A DNA stretch of 20,122 bases from CANIZL01 sp043788645 (lineage in GTDB: Bacteria; Verrucomicrobiota; Verrucomicrobiia; Limisphaerales; UBA9464): contig JAYVTS010000485.1 in the NCBI GenBank assembly GCA_043788645.1, positions 1 to 20,122 of the forward strand, in the 5' to 3' direction. Positions 1-7,309 of this stretch are shown piece after piece. The position numbers were made by a program, and so were the translations under genes. The notes beneath the pieces were generated by a model, which saw nothing but the letters and a program-made list of their open reading frames with translations, was not told the origin of the DNA and searched no databases. Every line of letters begins with the position of its first letter. The first letter of the stretch is position 1.

Positions 1-55
1 AACCAATTTTTGTGAGTTAAGCTGTGGTCGCAGGGACGCGCTCCCTACGTCGCGC

Positions 56-78
56 GTGGGTGCCGGGGCGGCACCCAC
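56..78. repeat. GC-rich perfect hairpin, 9-bp stem
   Basis: GTGGGTGCC at 56-64 pairs perfectly with GGCACCCAC at 70-78 around a GGGGC loop. No clear T-run follows on either strand, so it is not a typical intrinsic terminator. It could end a transcript coming from left of the window, or be one copy of a dispersed intergenic repeat. Only one copy is visible here. Confidence 0.6.
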
Positions 79-218
79 TCCGGGGGAATTTCGGACTGGT
101 CGGCGCATTCGCTGGTCCCTCGGCGTGATAGTGCCGAACCAAATGGGACAGACAGGTTTAATAAACAAGCTAACATATAAACGCTGCAGGCTATTTTAGT
201 ATTAACAATCAAATCGCC

Positions 219-250
219 TGTCACTTGTTTCTCGTGTCACTTGTTTCTCG
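219..250. repeat. Perfect 16-bp tandem duplication
   Basis: The unit TGTCACTTGTTTCTCG occurs twice without interruption, at 219-234 and 235-250. It lies in AT-rich non-coding DNA. The most economical reading is a recent slippage duplication. A tandem protein-binding site is possible, but nothing else supports it. Confidence 0.85.
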
Positions 251-382
251 CAGCCCACCGCGACGGATCGATCGGGGACATGGAATTATCGACAGGTTCT
301 GATTTAGCGCAACCGTGCTCTTCCAATGAGCCAGAAGGCTCGAAAGTAGCAAAATGCGTCAGAGCGGTTGAAACCGTTTGTC

Positions 383-418
383 CTGTCGCCTAAACACCAC
401 CATGCAGTCAGGCGACAG
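383..418. repeat. 9-bp inverted repeat
   Basis: CTGTCGCCT at 383-391 is matched by AGGCGACAG at 410-418, with an 18-base spacer. No gene start or T-run adjoins it, so its function is unknown. Confidence 0.6.
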
Positions 419-786
419 ATACACCCCAAGTGGGGATGAAGCTGGTGAAGGCAAAACAAGCGTTGCGCGGGTTTGCCTGGAGCAGTTGGCCGGGGTGTCT
501 ACTGGCGCCGTCCAAACGGACGGCGTGGTTTCCGCAGAGCGTCCAGAACCAAATTCTTATCAGTTTATTCCAATGTTTAAGCGTTTTTGCTACCTCACAT
601 ACAGCATGGATTGCGCCATTTACCCACTCGTGTCATGCCGATTGCGCGACTTTACAATACCTTTTAGGACCATTTAGTAAACACCGTCGGCCTTGAAAAC
701 ATTCGCACGTACCCACTTTTCAATTGTGTCATTTCGACGCGTACATTGCATTATAATTGCTGTTGTATTTATACGCTATTCTGTGC

Positions 787-1766
787 TCAAATATTATGGT
801 TCGTGAGGGTGATCCGTTGCTCGCCTTGGCAAAGTTTCCAGAAATAATACCACTCGAAGCTGCGCCGGTCCCGCGTTTCGGCGCGCGGTAGATGCGCTTG
901 CAGCCGGTTGAGCGCGGAGCCGAGGTCGCCATCGTCCCAGGCGCGTTGCGCTAAACTCATATCGGAGTCGTAAAGACTCTGGTCGGCCCGGTCGCGCTCA
1001 CTTTGCGCCAGGTTACGGGCCTTCGCGATGCGAAAAACTGCGATGGGTGAGCCGATGGCCTCGCCGATCAACAACAGAACGGTGGCGCCGCTAAGACTGG
1101 CGATAGCCGGTTTGCGTCGGCACCAACGCCAGCTCTTTCCAAACCGGTTGATCGGCCGTGCTTTGATTGGTTCGCTCCGCCGGAAGCGTTTGAGTTCATC
1201 GGCCAGTTCCTGCGCAGTTTGTTAACGACGCGCTGGTTCTTTCTCCAAACACTTCAAGCAGTTGGTTTCCAGGTCGCGCGGGATTCCGGCCGAGAGCCGG
1301 TGCGGCGCGAGCGGATCGTTGTTTACCACCGGGTGCAGCACGTCGGTCATCGTTTCGCCTTGGAAGGACGGACGGCCCGTTAGCAAATGATATAGAATCG
1401 CGCCGAGCAAGTAGACATCGCTGGATGAAATCCCTTCCCGCGAGTGCGCCCGACAGCAGCATTTTCACCGCGACGATTCGATCCAGGCCCACCTGTCGCG
1501 CCCGATACACGATGCCCATGCGCCCGCGGGCGATTTCTTCGAGCGAATTTGTATTCGCCAAAGGCCGTGCCGGCGGCGCCTCGAACCGCGGGAACTTCGT
1601 GGACACTTTCCGAGTCGGCGGCGGGCAGAATCTCGCTGGCGTCAAAGTCTCGGCCCAACTCGAAAAGGCAACGGGGACAAAGCCCGCGTGGGGCGGGTTC
1701 GTTCAACAATGCGCCACACTGAGGACAAGTGCGCTGGGCGTTCCTGTGGGGCTCATTTGAAATCAC
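787..1766 (-). pseudogene. Decayed zinc-ribbon Ser/Thr protein kinase gene
   Basis: This is the relic of a Hanks-type Ser/Thr kinase, read right to left over three frames. From a GTG at 1764-1766 comes a zinc ribbon (CPQCGALL...GLCPRCLFELG), then GTAFGEYK. An extra base near 1545 shifts the frame. The N-lobe follows: LEEIARGRMGIVYRARQ (glycine-rich loop with one Gly changed to Arg), then VAVK with its ATP-binding lysine. Near 1420-1440 the sequence jumps to the distal C-lobe (SDVYLLGAILYHLLTGRPSF), so the HRD and DFG catalytic motifs are gone. An in-frame TAA at 1222-1224 interrupts EPARR. The same frame then continues through ELADELKRF, a membrane-like segment and the linker ending LTNH, where such proteins usually enter WD40 repeats. 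It stops at 787-789. Lesions of this number and kind point to true decay rather than a sequencing error. Confidence 0.85.
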
Positions 1767-1965
1767 GCAGTGCGGCAGGTCACTCTCTCGAACGGGAAAC
1801 GCATTTCCGCCTATTCAAGAAACTGTGCGAACGGTTTATCCAACGGGAAATGGAAGGGGCAAAGCACCCTCACCGGCAATTCTAAAAATCGGGCTGATTC
1901 GGACAGTGCTGCGGTAATGGTGCAGCAATGGGCGGACGGATGGGGAAGCGATGCGGAGGTTTTTT

Positions 1966-1995
1966 ATCCGTGTTGATCCGCGTTGGTCCGCGGTT
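1966..1995. repeat. Imperfect triple 10-bp repeat (ATCCGTGTTG-like)
   Basis: Three consecutive decamers are present: ATCCGTGTTG (1966-1975), ATCCGCGTTG (1976-1985) and GTCCGCGGTT (1986-1995). From memory, this style of degenerate ATCCGTGTT/ATCCGTGGTT repeat is scattered between genes in Verrucomicrobiota, Planctomycetota and other bacteria. That link cannot be tested here. Read on the - strand it produces spurious peptides such as NADQHGSTRIKN-like strings. Confidence 0.6.
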
Positions 1996-2064
1996 GTTTT
2001 GGTTTGATCGAGAACGGGTCGCCACTCGGCTGACCGGTCCGCATCTTCCGCACACACCGGGATA

Positions 2065-2084
2065 CCCGGCGCCTTCGCGCCGGG
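2065..2084. repeat. GC-rich hairpin, 8-bp stem, CTTC loop
   Basis: CCCGGCGC at 2065-2072 pairs with GCGCCGGG at 2077-2084 across a four-base loop. There is no T-run on either side, so it is not a standard terminator. It sits in non-coding DNA about 380 bases before mraZ. Confidence 0.55.
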
Positions 2085-2383
2085 CGGCCAGCGTAGGCGC
2101 CGGCCGGTCCGAAATCTCCCGGGCCAGGCGCCCATGTTTCAACGATACACGACCGGAATATCAAGGTCGGCCTGGTCCCTGATGGCCAAGGGACAAAAAG
2201 GGGGCGGAGCTAAAGTTCAGAAGATAAAACTACAATTGGGGGCCTCTAGCCCGCTTGGGGCACTACGATTCAAAACCCAACAAACACCAACAAAACCAGC
2301 TTATTTGCGAGTTGTTCCCAATTAATATTGCCGAATTGTGAGTAAGTACGAGGGGTAAATAGCAGAATATTGCACTAATAGTG

Positions 2384-2412
2384 TTGATCGAAGTGATTTC
2401 ACGGGGTAGAAA
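2384..2412 (+). promoter_or_regulatory. Candidate sigma-70-type promoter of the dcw cluster
   Basis: TTGATC (2384-2389) and TAGAAA (2407-2412) are separated by exactly 17 bases, close to the TTGACA/TATAAT consensus. Transcription would start near 2419, giving a leader of about 40-45 bases before mraZ. The position just ahead of the first gene of a long same-strand cluster supports it. The -10 match is only moderate, so this remains a prediction. Confidence 0.35.
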
Positions 2413-2462
2413 GAAGTCGCATCGGCAGCAAAAAGTAGAATCGCACTCATCATTTCGGCAAA

Positions 2463-2987
2463 ATGGCCATCACTGAACCAGAAACGCAAGTGCCAATCGC
2501 GGAAAGTCCGTTGAGCGGGGCGCCGCGTACTGGAAATGGGCGCGCGTTGTTTGCGGGGAAGTGTTCTCACACGGTGGATAGCCAAGGTCGGGTCCAGTTC
2601 CCGTCCCGGTGGAAGGTGCGGGCAGGAGATACCGAATTGCTGGGCGTGCTCGTCGAACATCGGGGCACGAAAGCCAGTTTTATCTTGGTTTTGAATTGGG
2701 ATCAGTTCGATCAACTCACGGCCGGGGTTTTGACGGGTCCCTTTACCGATCTGGAAGCCCTAGCGCGGCGGCATGACGTCGCCGAGCGGGTGCTCCCGAT
2801 TGAATTGGATGCTCAAGGGCGCTTTTTCGTGCCGGCCGAACTCCGCCGGGCGATTGGGGTCAAGAAAGACGTCGAGCTGATCGGATCCATTGATCGGTTT
2901 GAGATTTGGGCGCCGGAGACGTACGCCGCGGCGCGGGTTGAGGAAAAGGATTTTCTCTCGAAGCAAAATAGGCCAGCGAACCTATGA
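2463..2987 (+). CDS. mraZ: Transcriptional regulator MraZ
   Basis: MraZ is a DNA-binding protein of the AbrB/SpoVT fold that usually controls its own dcw cluster and is the first gene in it, as here. The 174-residue protein has the two expected half-domains. The first carries the DSQGRVQFP motif (residues 39-47), a DxxGRxxxP signature. The second carries ELDAQGRFFVP (about 114-124), followed by LRRAIGVKKDVELIGSIDRF and WAPETYAA. An extra tail of roughly 25 residues precedes the first domain, which makes it longer than the usual 140-150. The ATG at 2463 has no clear ribosome binding site, and a GTG at 2490 is a possible later start. Its TGA overlaps the next gene as ATGA, indicating translational coupling. 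Confidence 0.93.
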   Translation: MAITEPETQVPIAESPLSGAPRTGNGRALFAGKCSHTVDSQGRVQFPSRWKVRAGDTELLGVLVEHRGTKASFILVLNWDQFDQLTAGVLTGPFTDLEALARRHDVAERVLPIELDAQGRFFVPAELRRAIGVKKDVELIGSIDRFEIWAPETYAAARVEEKDFLSKQNRPANL

Positions 2988-3523
2988 AACGTCGTTTCCT
3001 CCAATTTCTTCGGCGTCGGGCGGCCGCCAGATCGGTCATCGCCCCCGCACCGGGAATTCAGCCGGGGTTGTGGTCGCCCCCACCCGGGAACGTGACGTTC
3101 AGCGGCAAGCCTGATTCCGCGCCGAGCACGAGCCCACCCACCTCCTTATCGGGCCGCAATCCATTCGCTTCGATCCATTCCCCCGTGCAAGGCGGCCGAG
3201 CCGGCACCCGTTATTGGTTGGGTTGGCTTTGTTGGTCTGACTGGCGTTCTCGTTCCGGCGCCCGGCGGCGTTTGTTTAGCAACGTGGAACAGCTTGAGCT
3301 GGTTCTTGGCCGACCGCGCCTTCCGGTACGGAATCACCCTTTGGAAGTGGGACAACCGGTCCAGACCCGCCGTTCGGGTCCGGCCGCCGGCGGGTCCAAG
3401 GTCATTTATGAGTCTCCACCCGCCGTAGCCGTGGATGCGACCCGCATGATGGAGGAATCGGACCGGGCGTATGAACGGCTGCGCGGGCGGAGACTCGAAA
3501 CCATGCGGGTGACGCCTGACTGA
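2984..3523 (+). CDS. Unknown protein encoded between mraZ and rsmH
   Basis: I do not recognise a family. The frame encodes 179 residues and starts in the ATGA overlap with mraZ, which argues for a real, co-translated gene. The N-terminus is very basic (MKRRFLQFLRRRAAARS). A low-complexity Pro/Ser/Gly/Arg-rich stretch follows to about residue 75, then a Trp-rich patch (YWLGWLCWSDW) and another basic run. The C-terminal 60 residues look more ordered and charged (VDATRMMEESDRAYERLRGRR). There is no convincing transmembrane helix or signal peptide. The composition suggests a largely disordered, nucleic-acid- or membrane-associating protein, but that is inference. rsmH follows 28 bases downstream. 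A conserved homologue at the same locus in relatives would confirm it as a gene. Confidence 0.6.
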   Translation: MKRRFLQFLRRRAAARSVIAPAPGIQPGLWSPPPGNVTFSGKPDSAPSTSPPTSLSGRNPFASIHSPVQGGRAGTRYWLGWLCWSDWRSRSGARRRLFSNVEQLELVLGRPRLPVRNHPLEVGQPVQTRRSGPAAGGSKVIYESPPAVAVDATRMMEESDRAYERLRGRRLETMRVTPD

Positions 3524-3551
3524 AACAGCGAACCCCAGTTCCTCCGGTACC

Positions 3552-4493
3552 ATGGCCGGCTTTTCCCACATTCCGGTGATGGTGCCCGAGGTCGTGGCCG
3601 CGTTGCGGCCGCGGTCAGGCAGTGTGGTGATCGACGGCACCTTGGGCGGCGGCGGGCATGCGGTTGCTTTGTTGGAGCGGATCTTGCCGGACGGTTTTTT
3701 GTGGGCGTGTGATCAAGACATCGAAGCGTTGAGTGCGGCGGATGAACGGCTGCACGCGGTGCCAGGTGGGACAGGATGTTGGATGACGAAGCAGATGAAT
3801 TTCTCGGAGTTGACCGACTGGTTACCCGCCGAATGTGGCGACGGGGTGCTGCTCGATCTCGGGGTATCCAGTCACCAATTAGATACCCCTGAGCGCGGGT
3901 TTTCGTTCATGAACGACGGTCCCTTGGATATGCGGATGACGCGGGCGGGGACGGTCACGGCGGCGGATATTATCAACGGATGGGCGGCCGATAAGTTAGC
4001 GGGGTTGTTTTGGGAATTGGGCGACGAGCCGGAGAGTCGGCGGATTGCCCGAGAAATCGAGAGGGAACGGGCCGTGAGACGATTTGAGACAACGTTACAG
4101 CTTGCGGAGGTGGTGGCGCGGGTATGTCCACGGGGCGGGCGCAAGAGCCACCCCGCGACCCGTGTTTTCCAGGCGGTCCGCATGGCGGTCAATAATGAAC
4201 TGGGAGTCCTCGAACTCGGGCTCCAGGGTGCCTTTCGCTGTCTCAAACCCAAAGGTCGCCTCGCGGTCCTCACTTTCCATTCCTTGGAAGATGGAGTGGT
4301 CAAGGCCTTCATGCGGGAAGCCGCCCGAGAGTATTCGCTGCCTCCGGGGCAGCCTGATGATCCCCTCCTTCGACAACCCCGCACCCCAACCGCCGTGCCG
4401 GTCACGCGCCGCGCCTTGGCTCCCAGCCCGGAAGAAATCGCGCAAAATCCACGGGCGCGGAGCGCCCAACTGCGTGTGCTCGAGAAACTTTGA
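3552..4493 (+). CDS. rsmH: 16S rRNA m4C1402 methyltransferase RsmH (MraW)
   Basis: RsmH transfers a methyl group from S-adenosylmethionine to N4 of C1402 in 16S rRNA, in the ribosomal P site. The 313 residues match the family's usual length and order. They open with HIPVMVPEVVAAL, then the SAM-binding DGTLGGGGHA (28-37) and WACDQD. Next come LLDLGVSSHQLD with ERGFSF and GPLDMRM, then VFQAVRMAVNNEL and LTFHSLEDGVVKAFM. The protein ends in the expected R-rich tail (NPRARSAQLRVLEKL). The ATG at 3552 sits just before the conserved HIPVM, as in other family members. It is the usual second enzyme-coding gene of dcw clusters and is followed 40 bases later by the ftsL-like gene. All key motifs appear intact. 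Confidence 0.96.
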   Translation: MAGFSHIPVMVPEVVAALRPRSGSVVIDGTLGGGGHAVALLERILPDGFLWACDQDIEALSAADERLHAVPGGTGCWMTKQMNFSELTDWLPAECGDGVLLDLGVSSHQLDTPERGFSFMNDGPLDMRMTRAGTVTAADIINGWAADKLAGLFWELGDEPESRRIAREIERERAVRRFETTLQLAEVVARVCPRGGRKSHPATRVFQAVRMAVNNELGVLELGLQGAFRCLKPKGRLAVLTFHSLEDGVVKAFMREAAREYSLPPGQPDDPLLRQPRTPTAVPVTRRALAPSPEEIAQNPRARSAQLRVLEKL

Positions 4494-4533
4494 GCGGATC
4501 GCCTATAACCGTGAACCCCAAGTTAGACTAACG

Positions 4534-4941
4534 ATGGCAACCAACAAACGACGTGACGGCGGCGCCAGTATGGCTCGCGCCTTCAAAGCGGCACTGATGT
4601 GCGCGTTGCTCGCCGCGGGCGGCATCGGCTATGTGCATAAAACCATTGACCAAGATCGCCTCGGTCGAGAGCTGGGTGAAAAGGAAAATCAATTGAGTGA
4701 TCTCAAGGAGGAACATCATCGCCAAACCGCGATTCATTCCAGGCTGACTTCATCCGATGCCATTCGTGAGCGGGTCCGGCTTCATCACCTCAATCTCGCC
4801 CAAGCCACCCCACAACAACGGATTTTTATTTCCGTACCGTCAGCCGTCGGGTATCCGGCCAACACCGCGGTGACCCCGTCGGCGAGTGAAACCGTCAAAC
4901 TCGCCCGATTGCCGGGAGCTTTGGCTGCCGTCGCTCATTGA
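4534..4941 (+). CDS. ftsL: FtsL-like division protein
   Basis: FtsL is a small bitopic membrane protein that, with FtsB and FtsQ, activates FtsWI at the septum. This 135-residue product has the expected plan. A short basic cytoplasmic start (MATNKRRDGG) is followed by one hydrophobic helix at about residues 14-30 (AFKAALMCALLAAGGIGYV). A charged coiled-coil segment covers about 36-68 (RELGEKENQLSDLKEEHHR). A membrane-distal motif follows (AIRERVRLHHLNLAQATPQQRIFI) that resembles the IEExARxxLGL...P...I pattern of FtsL. About 30 low-complexity residues end the protein. Sequence conservation in FtsL is always weak, so the call rests on architecture and on its place between rsmH and ftsI. The ATG at 4534 has no obvious ribosome binding site. 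Confidence 0.8.
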   Translation: MATNKRRDGGASMARAFKAALMCALLAAGGIGYVHKTIDQDRLGRELGEKENQLSDLKEEHHRQTAIHSRLTSSDAIRERVRLHHLNLAQATPQQRIFISVPSAVGYPANTAVTPSASETVKLARLPGALAAVAH

Positions 4942-5008
4942 TCTCCCCGACGGCAGCCATCCAACCATCCATCCAGAATCGACCTTTCGGCAACCCCGCC
5001 TATCGCTC

Positions 5009-7288
5009 ATGGAAACGTCCACTCCACATCGTCGGTTGCGAGCGATTGCTGGGCTTTTCGCGCTCGGGTTTGGGGTGCTCGCGGTCAAATTAGTTTTCGT
5101 CCACGTCATCCACCCGGAGTTACCCAAGGTGAATGAAACCTCCAAAAAATATACCTCCCGTCCGCCGCACCGTGGCAGCCTGGTGAGCGCCGACGGCAAA
5201 GTGCTGGCATGGTCTGAATTGCGAGTTCAGCTCCAGGCTGATCCCGTGGTGATGGGTACGAATGGGAGTAGCCTCCGAACCGTGGCCGCTCTGCTGGCCG
5301 CGACCTTCGGGAACGCCACCAATGGAGTGACGGTCGACAGCCTCATCCCTCTTCTCACCCCGCACGCGGAGATGCGGCATTGGTCCAAGATTTCCACCAA
5401 CGCCTTTGAGCCCGTCACCGATGCTCGGCAACGACCGAAGTTTGATCGTGCGGGTCGGCCAGTGACGCGTCCTGTGCTGACGACGAATTGGTTTGCAAAT
5501 CCCAATTTTACCAACCGTGCCGTCGTTCTATTTTCCAATGTTCCACCGCAAGAATGGCGACGGCTGGAATCGAACCTGTTTCATCTCAGTTTTCCAGAGC
5601 AAGTCGCTCTCAGCATCGTCCGAACCAATCTGCTGCGGGAACGTCCGAGTCTTTGGCGTCGGGTCGAGGCGAAATTGGGTCGTAACCCAGGTCCGGTGCG
5701 CCGGTGGGACCAGCTTTGGGCGAGCAACTCCCAGGCGCGCAAAGCGGTGGCACCCGGGTTCGAAGCGATTCGCCGGAATGGTCTCCTCGCTCAGCCGGTT
5801 GAATTTCGGAATTATCCGTTGGGTTCCATGGCCGCCCATCTGTTAGGTTATACGACCAATGACGACCGGCATCCCCAGCTTTCTGCGCCGAATCCATTGG
5901 TGGGGGCCACGGGCCTCGAACATATGCTGGACCCGGATCTGACGGGTGGACCTGGTCAGCTCATCACCCATGCTGCGAGGGGTCACGAACTCGTCCGCCG
6001 CCGCGAACGCGACGTGGACGCCCGAGACGGTTTGACCGCCTTACTCACCATTGATACCCGGATACAAGCCGCCGTTGAGGATGCGTTGGACCAAGCCGTC
6101 ATCGCGATCGAACCCAAAGCAATTACGGCGATTGTGATTCGTCCCGCCACGGGGGAGATATTGGCTCTGGGAAACCGGCCCACCTATGATCCCAACGATC
6201 TTCACCACGCGGAGGTTGAGGCCCGTTGGAACCGGGCGATCACGGCTCCAACGGAACCGGGTTCGACCTTCAAAATCTGCACCTACTCGGCCGCGATCGA
6301 GCTGGGTCGGGTCAACCTGGATGAAGTGATCAACTGTGAATTGGGGCTCTGGAACCCCGGAATTGGCAAGCCGGTAAGGGACGCCGAAGGGCATCATTTG
6401 GGATTGGTGCCGGCTCGGGAGGCCTTTGCGCATTCGTCGAATGTCGCTGCCGCCAAGATTGGTCTCCGCATGACTACGAATGAATTCATGAGTCAAATGG
6501 AGCGGCTCGGGTTTTTGCATCGGACGGGCGTGTTCTATCGCCAGCGCGAGAATGAGCTGCGTCAAAAAGTAGATGACTGGGGCGGCGAAAACGCGGGTGG
6601 CATCCCGGCTTGGATCCGGGAGGGGAAAATCGGCACCGAACTCCAGGGGCGGCTCAGTTACGGCTACGGCTTATATGTCACTCCGCTGCAAACGGTTTTC
6701 GCCGCCGCCGCACTGGCGAACGACGGCGTGCTCATGAAACCGCTCTTGGTTCGCGAACTTCGCACTCCGCAAGGAACGGTTGTTAAGCGGTTTGAACCCA
6801 CCATCGCGGGCCGTGCGGTTTCCAGTGAGACGGCCGCGGCCATGCGTGGGGCGATGCGGTTGGTGATGACGGATGGGAGCGGAAAGCCGGCGCAACTCGA
6901 AGATTTTGAGGTGGCCGGAAAAACGGGCACCGCCCATAAGCAATTCAACGGTCAACAGTCCACCGATAAATACATCTCAACGTTCGTCGGCTTTCTCCCC
7001 GCCGACCACCCGGAGTTGTGCATCCTGGTATTAGCGGATGAACCGGTAAAACGCGGACCGATCTCGCACTACGGGGCTCGTGCGTGTGGCCCGGTGTTTA
7101 CCAACATTGCGATGCGTGCGGCCGGCATCCTCGCGCTCAAACCCTCTCGAACGTCCCCGGCACCAGCGGTGCAACCATCTTCGGCGATGGCTCCGGTGAC
7201 GAACGGGCCGTCCACGATTTTCGTTAATTCTTCCGTGACCCTCCCAGCGCGGGGCTCGGGAATCGCAGGCGCGCTTCCCGCCCACTGA
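5009..7288 (+). CDS. ftsI: Septal peptidoglycan transpeptidase FtsI (class B PBP)
   Basis: FtsI crosslinks new septal peptidoglycan together with FtsW. From the ATG at 5009 the product is 759 residues. It has a single membrane anchor at about 11-33, then PPHRGSLVSADGKVLAWSE, the entry to the pedestal domain. The transpeptidase domain has all three active-site motifs: STFK (Ser419 to Lys422), SSN (476-478) and KTGT (638-641). The long region between the anchor and the catalytic domain makes it larger than E. coli FtsI (588 residues). The last 50 or so residues are Pro/Ser/Ala-rich, and no PASTA domain is visible. An in-frame start at 4886 would add 41 residues that overlap ftsL and precede the membrane anchor, so I prefer 5009. 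murE follows after 21 bases. Confidence 0.94.
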   Translation: METSTPHRRLRAIAGLFALGFGVLAVKLVFVHVIHPELPKVNETSKKYTSRPPHRGSLVSADGKVLAWSELRVQLQADPVVMGTNGSSLRTVAALLAATFGNATNGVTVDSLIPLLTPHAEMRHWSKISTNAFEPVTDARQRPKFDRAGRPVTRPVLTTNWFANPNFTNRAVVLFSNVPPQEWRRLESNLFHLSFPEQVALSIVRTNLLRERPSLWRRVEAKLGRNPGPVRRWDQLWASNSQARKAVAPGFEAIRRNGLLAQPVEFRNYPLGSMAAHLLGYTTNDDRHPQLSAPNPLVGATGLEHMLDPDLTGGPGQLITHAARGHELVRRRERDVDARDGLTALLTIDTRIQAAVEDALDQAVIAIEPKAITAIVIRPATGEILALGNRPTYDPNDLHHAEVEARWNRAITAPTEPGSTFKICTYSAAIELGRVNLDEVINCELGLWNPGIGKPVRDAEGHHLGLVPAREAFAHSSNVAAAKIGLRMTTNEFMSQMERLGFLHRTGVFYRQRENELRQKVDDWGGENAGGIPAWIREGKIGTELQGRLSYGYGLYVTPLQTVFAAAALANDGVLMKPLLVRELRTPQGTVVKRFEPTIAGRAVSSETAAAMRGAMRLVMTDGSGKPAQLEDFEVAGKTGTAHKQFNGQQSTDKYISTFVGFLPADHPELCILVLADEPVKRGPISHYGARACGPVFTNIAMRAAGILALKPSRTSPAPAVQPSSAMAPVTNGPSTIFVNSSVTLPARGSGIAGALPAH

Positions 7289-7309
7289 TATTGGAAGTTG
7301 CCCTAATCC

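Larger units (their letters stand above)
1..786. other. Gene-poor left flank with hairpins and a tandem duplication
   Basis: No open frame in this stretch resembles a protein family I know. The short frames (for example 430-696 on the + strand) have no recognisable motif and no ribosome binding site. The middle part is AT-rich, unlike the coding DNA to the right. It holds a GC-rich hairpin (56-78), a 16-bp tandem duplication (219-250), a small GAGCC/GGCTC stem (328-341) and a 9-bp inverted repeat (383-391 with 410-418). It looks like intergenic or relic DNA next to a decayed gene. Confidence 0.6.
1767..2462. other. Non-coding region between kinase relic and mraZ
   Basis: I see no supportable gene in these roughly 700 bases. 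Short frames on both strands lack family resemblance and overlap repeat-like DNA. The stretch holds a 10-bp triple repeat (1966-1995), a GC-rich hairpin (2065-2084) and a weak 6-bp stem (2175-2194). From about 2200 it becomes AT-richer and carries the candidate promoter for the dcw cluster (2384-2412). No tandem TGGG boxes of the kind bound by MraZ in E. coli were seen. Confidence 0.6.

Noticed and set aside
430..696. An 88-codon frame in the left flank
   Set aside because: It has no ribosome binding site or motif, and its second half lies in AT-rich non-coding-looking DNA.
2175..2194. Terminator-like stem GTCCCT/AGGGAC followed by AAAAA
   Set aside because: On the + strand the tract after the stem is A, not T. 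On the - strand the T-run precedes the stem, so neither orientation makes an intrinsic terminator.
2200..2462. MraZ-type operator (tandem TGGG boxes) before mraZ
   Set aside because: TTGGGG occurs twice (about 2236 and 2255), but the spacing does not fit the 10-bp period of known MraZ sites.
3146..3640. A 164-codon frame on the - strand across the mraZ-rsmH interval
   Set aside because: It overlaps the start of rsmH and the coupled + strand gene and shows no recognisable domain.
4084..4533. Upstream in-frame extension of ftsL inside rsmH
   Set aside because: It lies within rsmH in another frame and adds no FtsL-like sequence; the ATG at 4534 gives the expected small bitopic protein.
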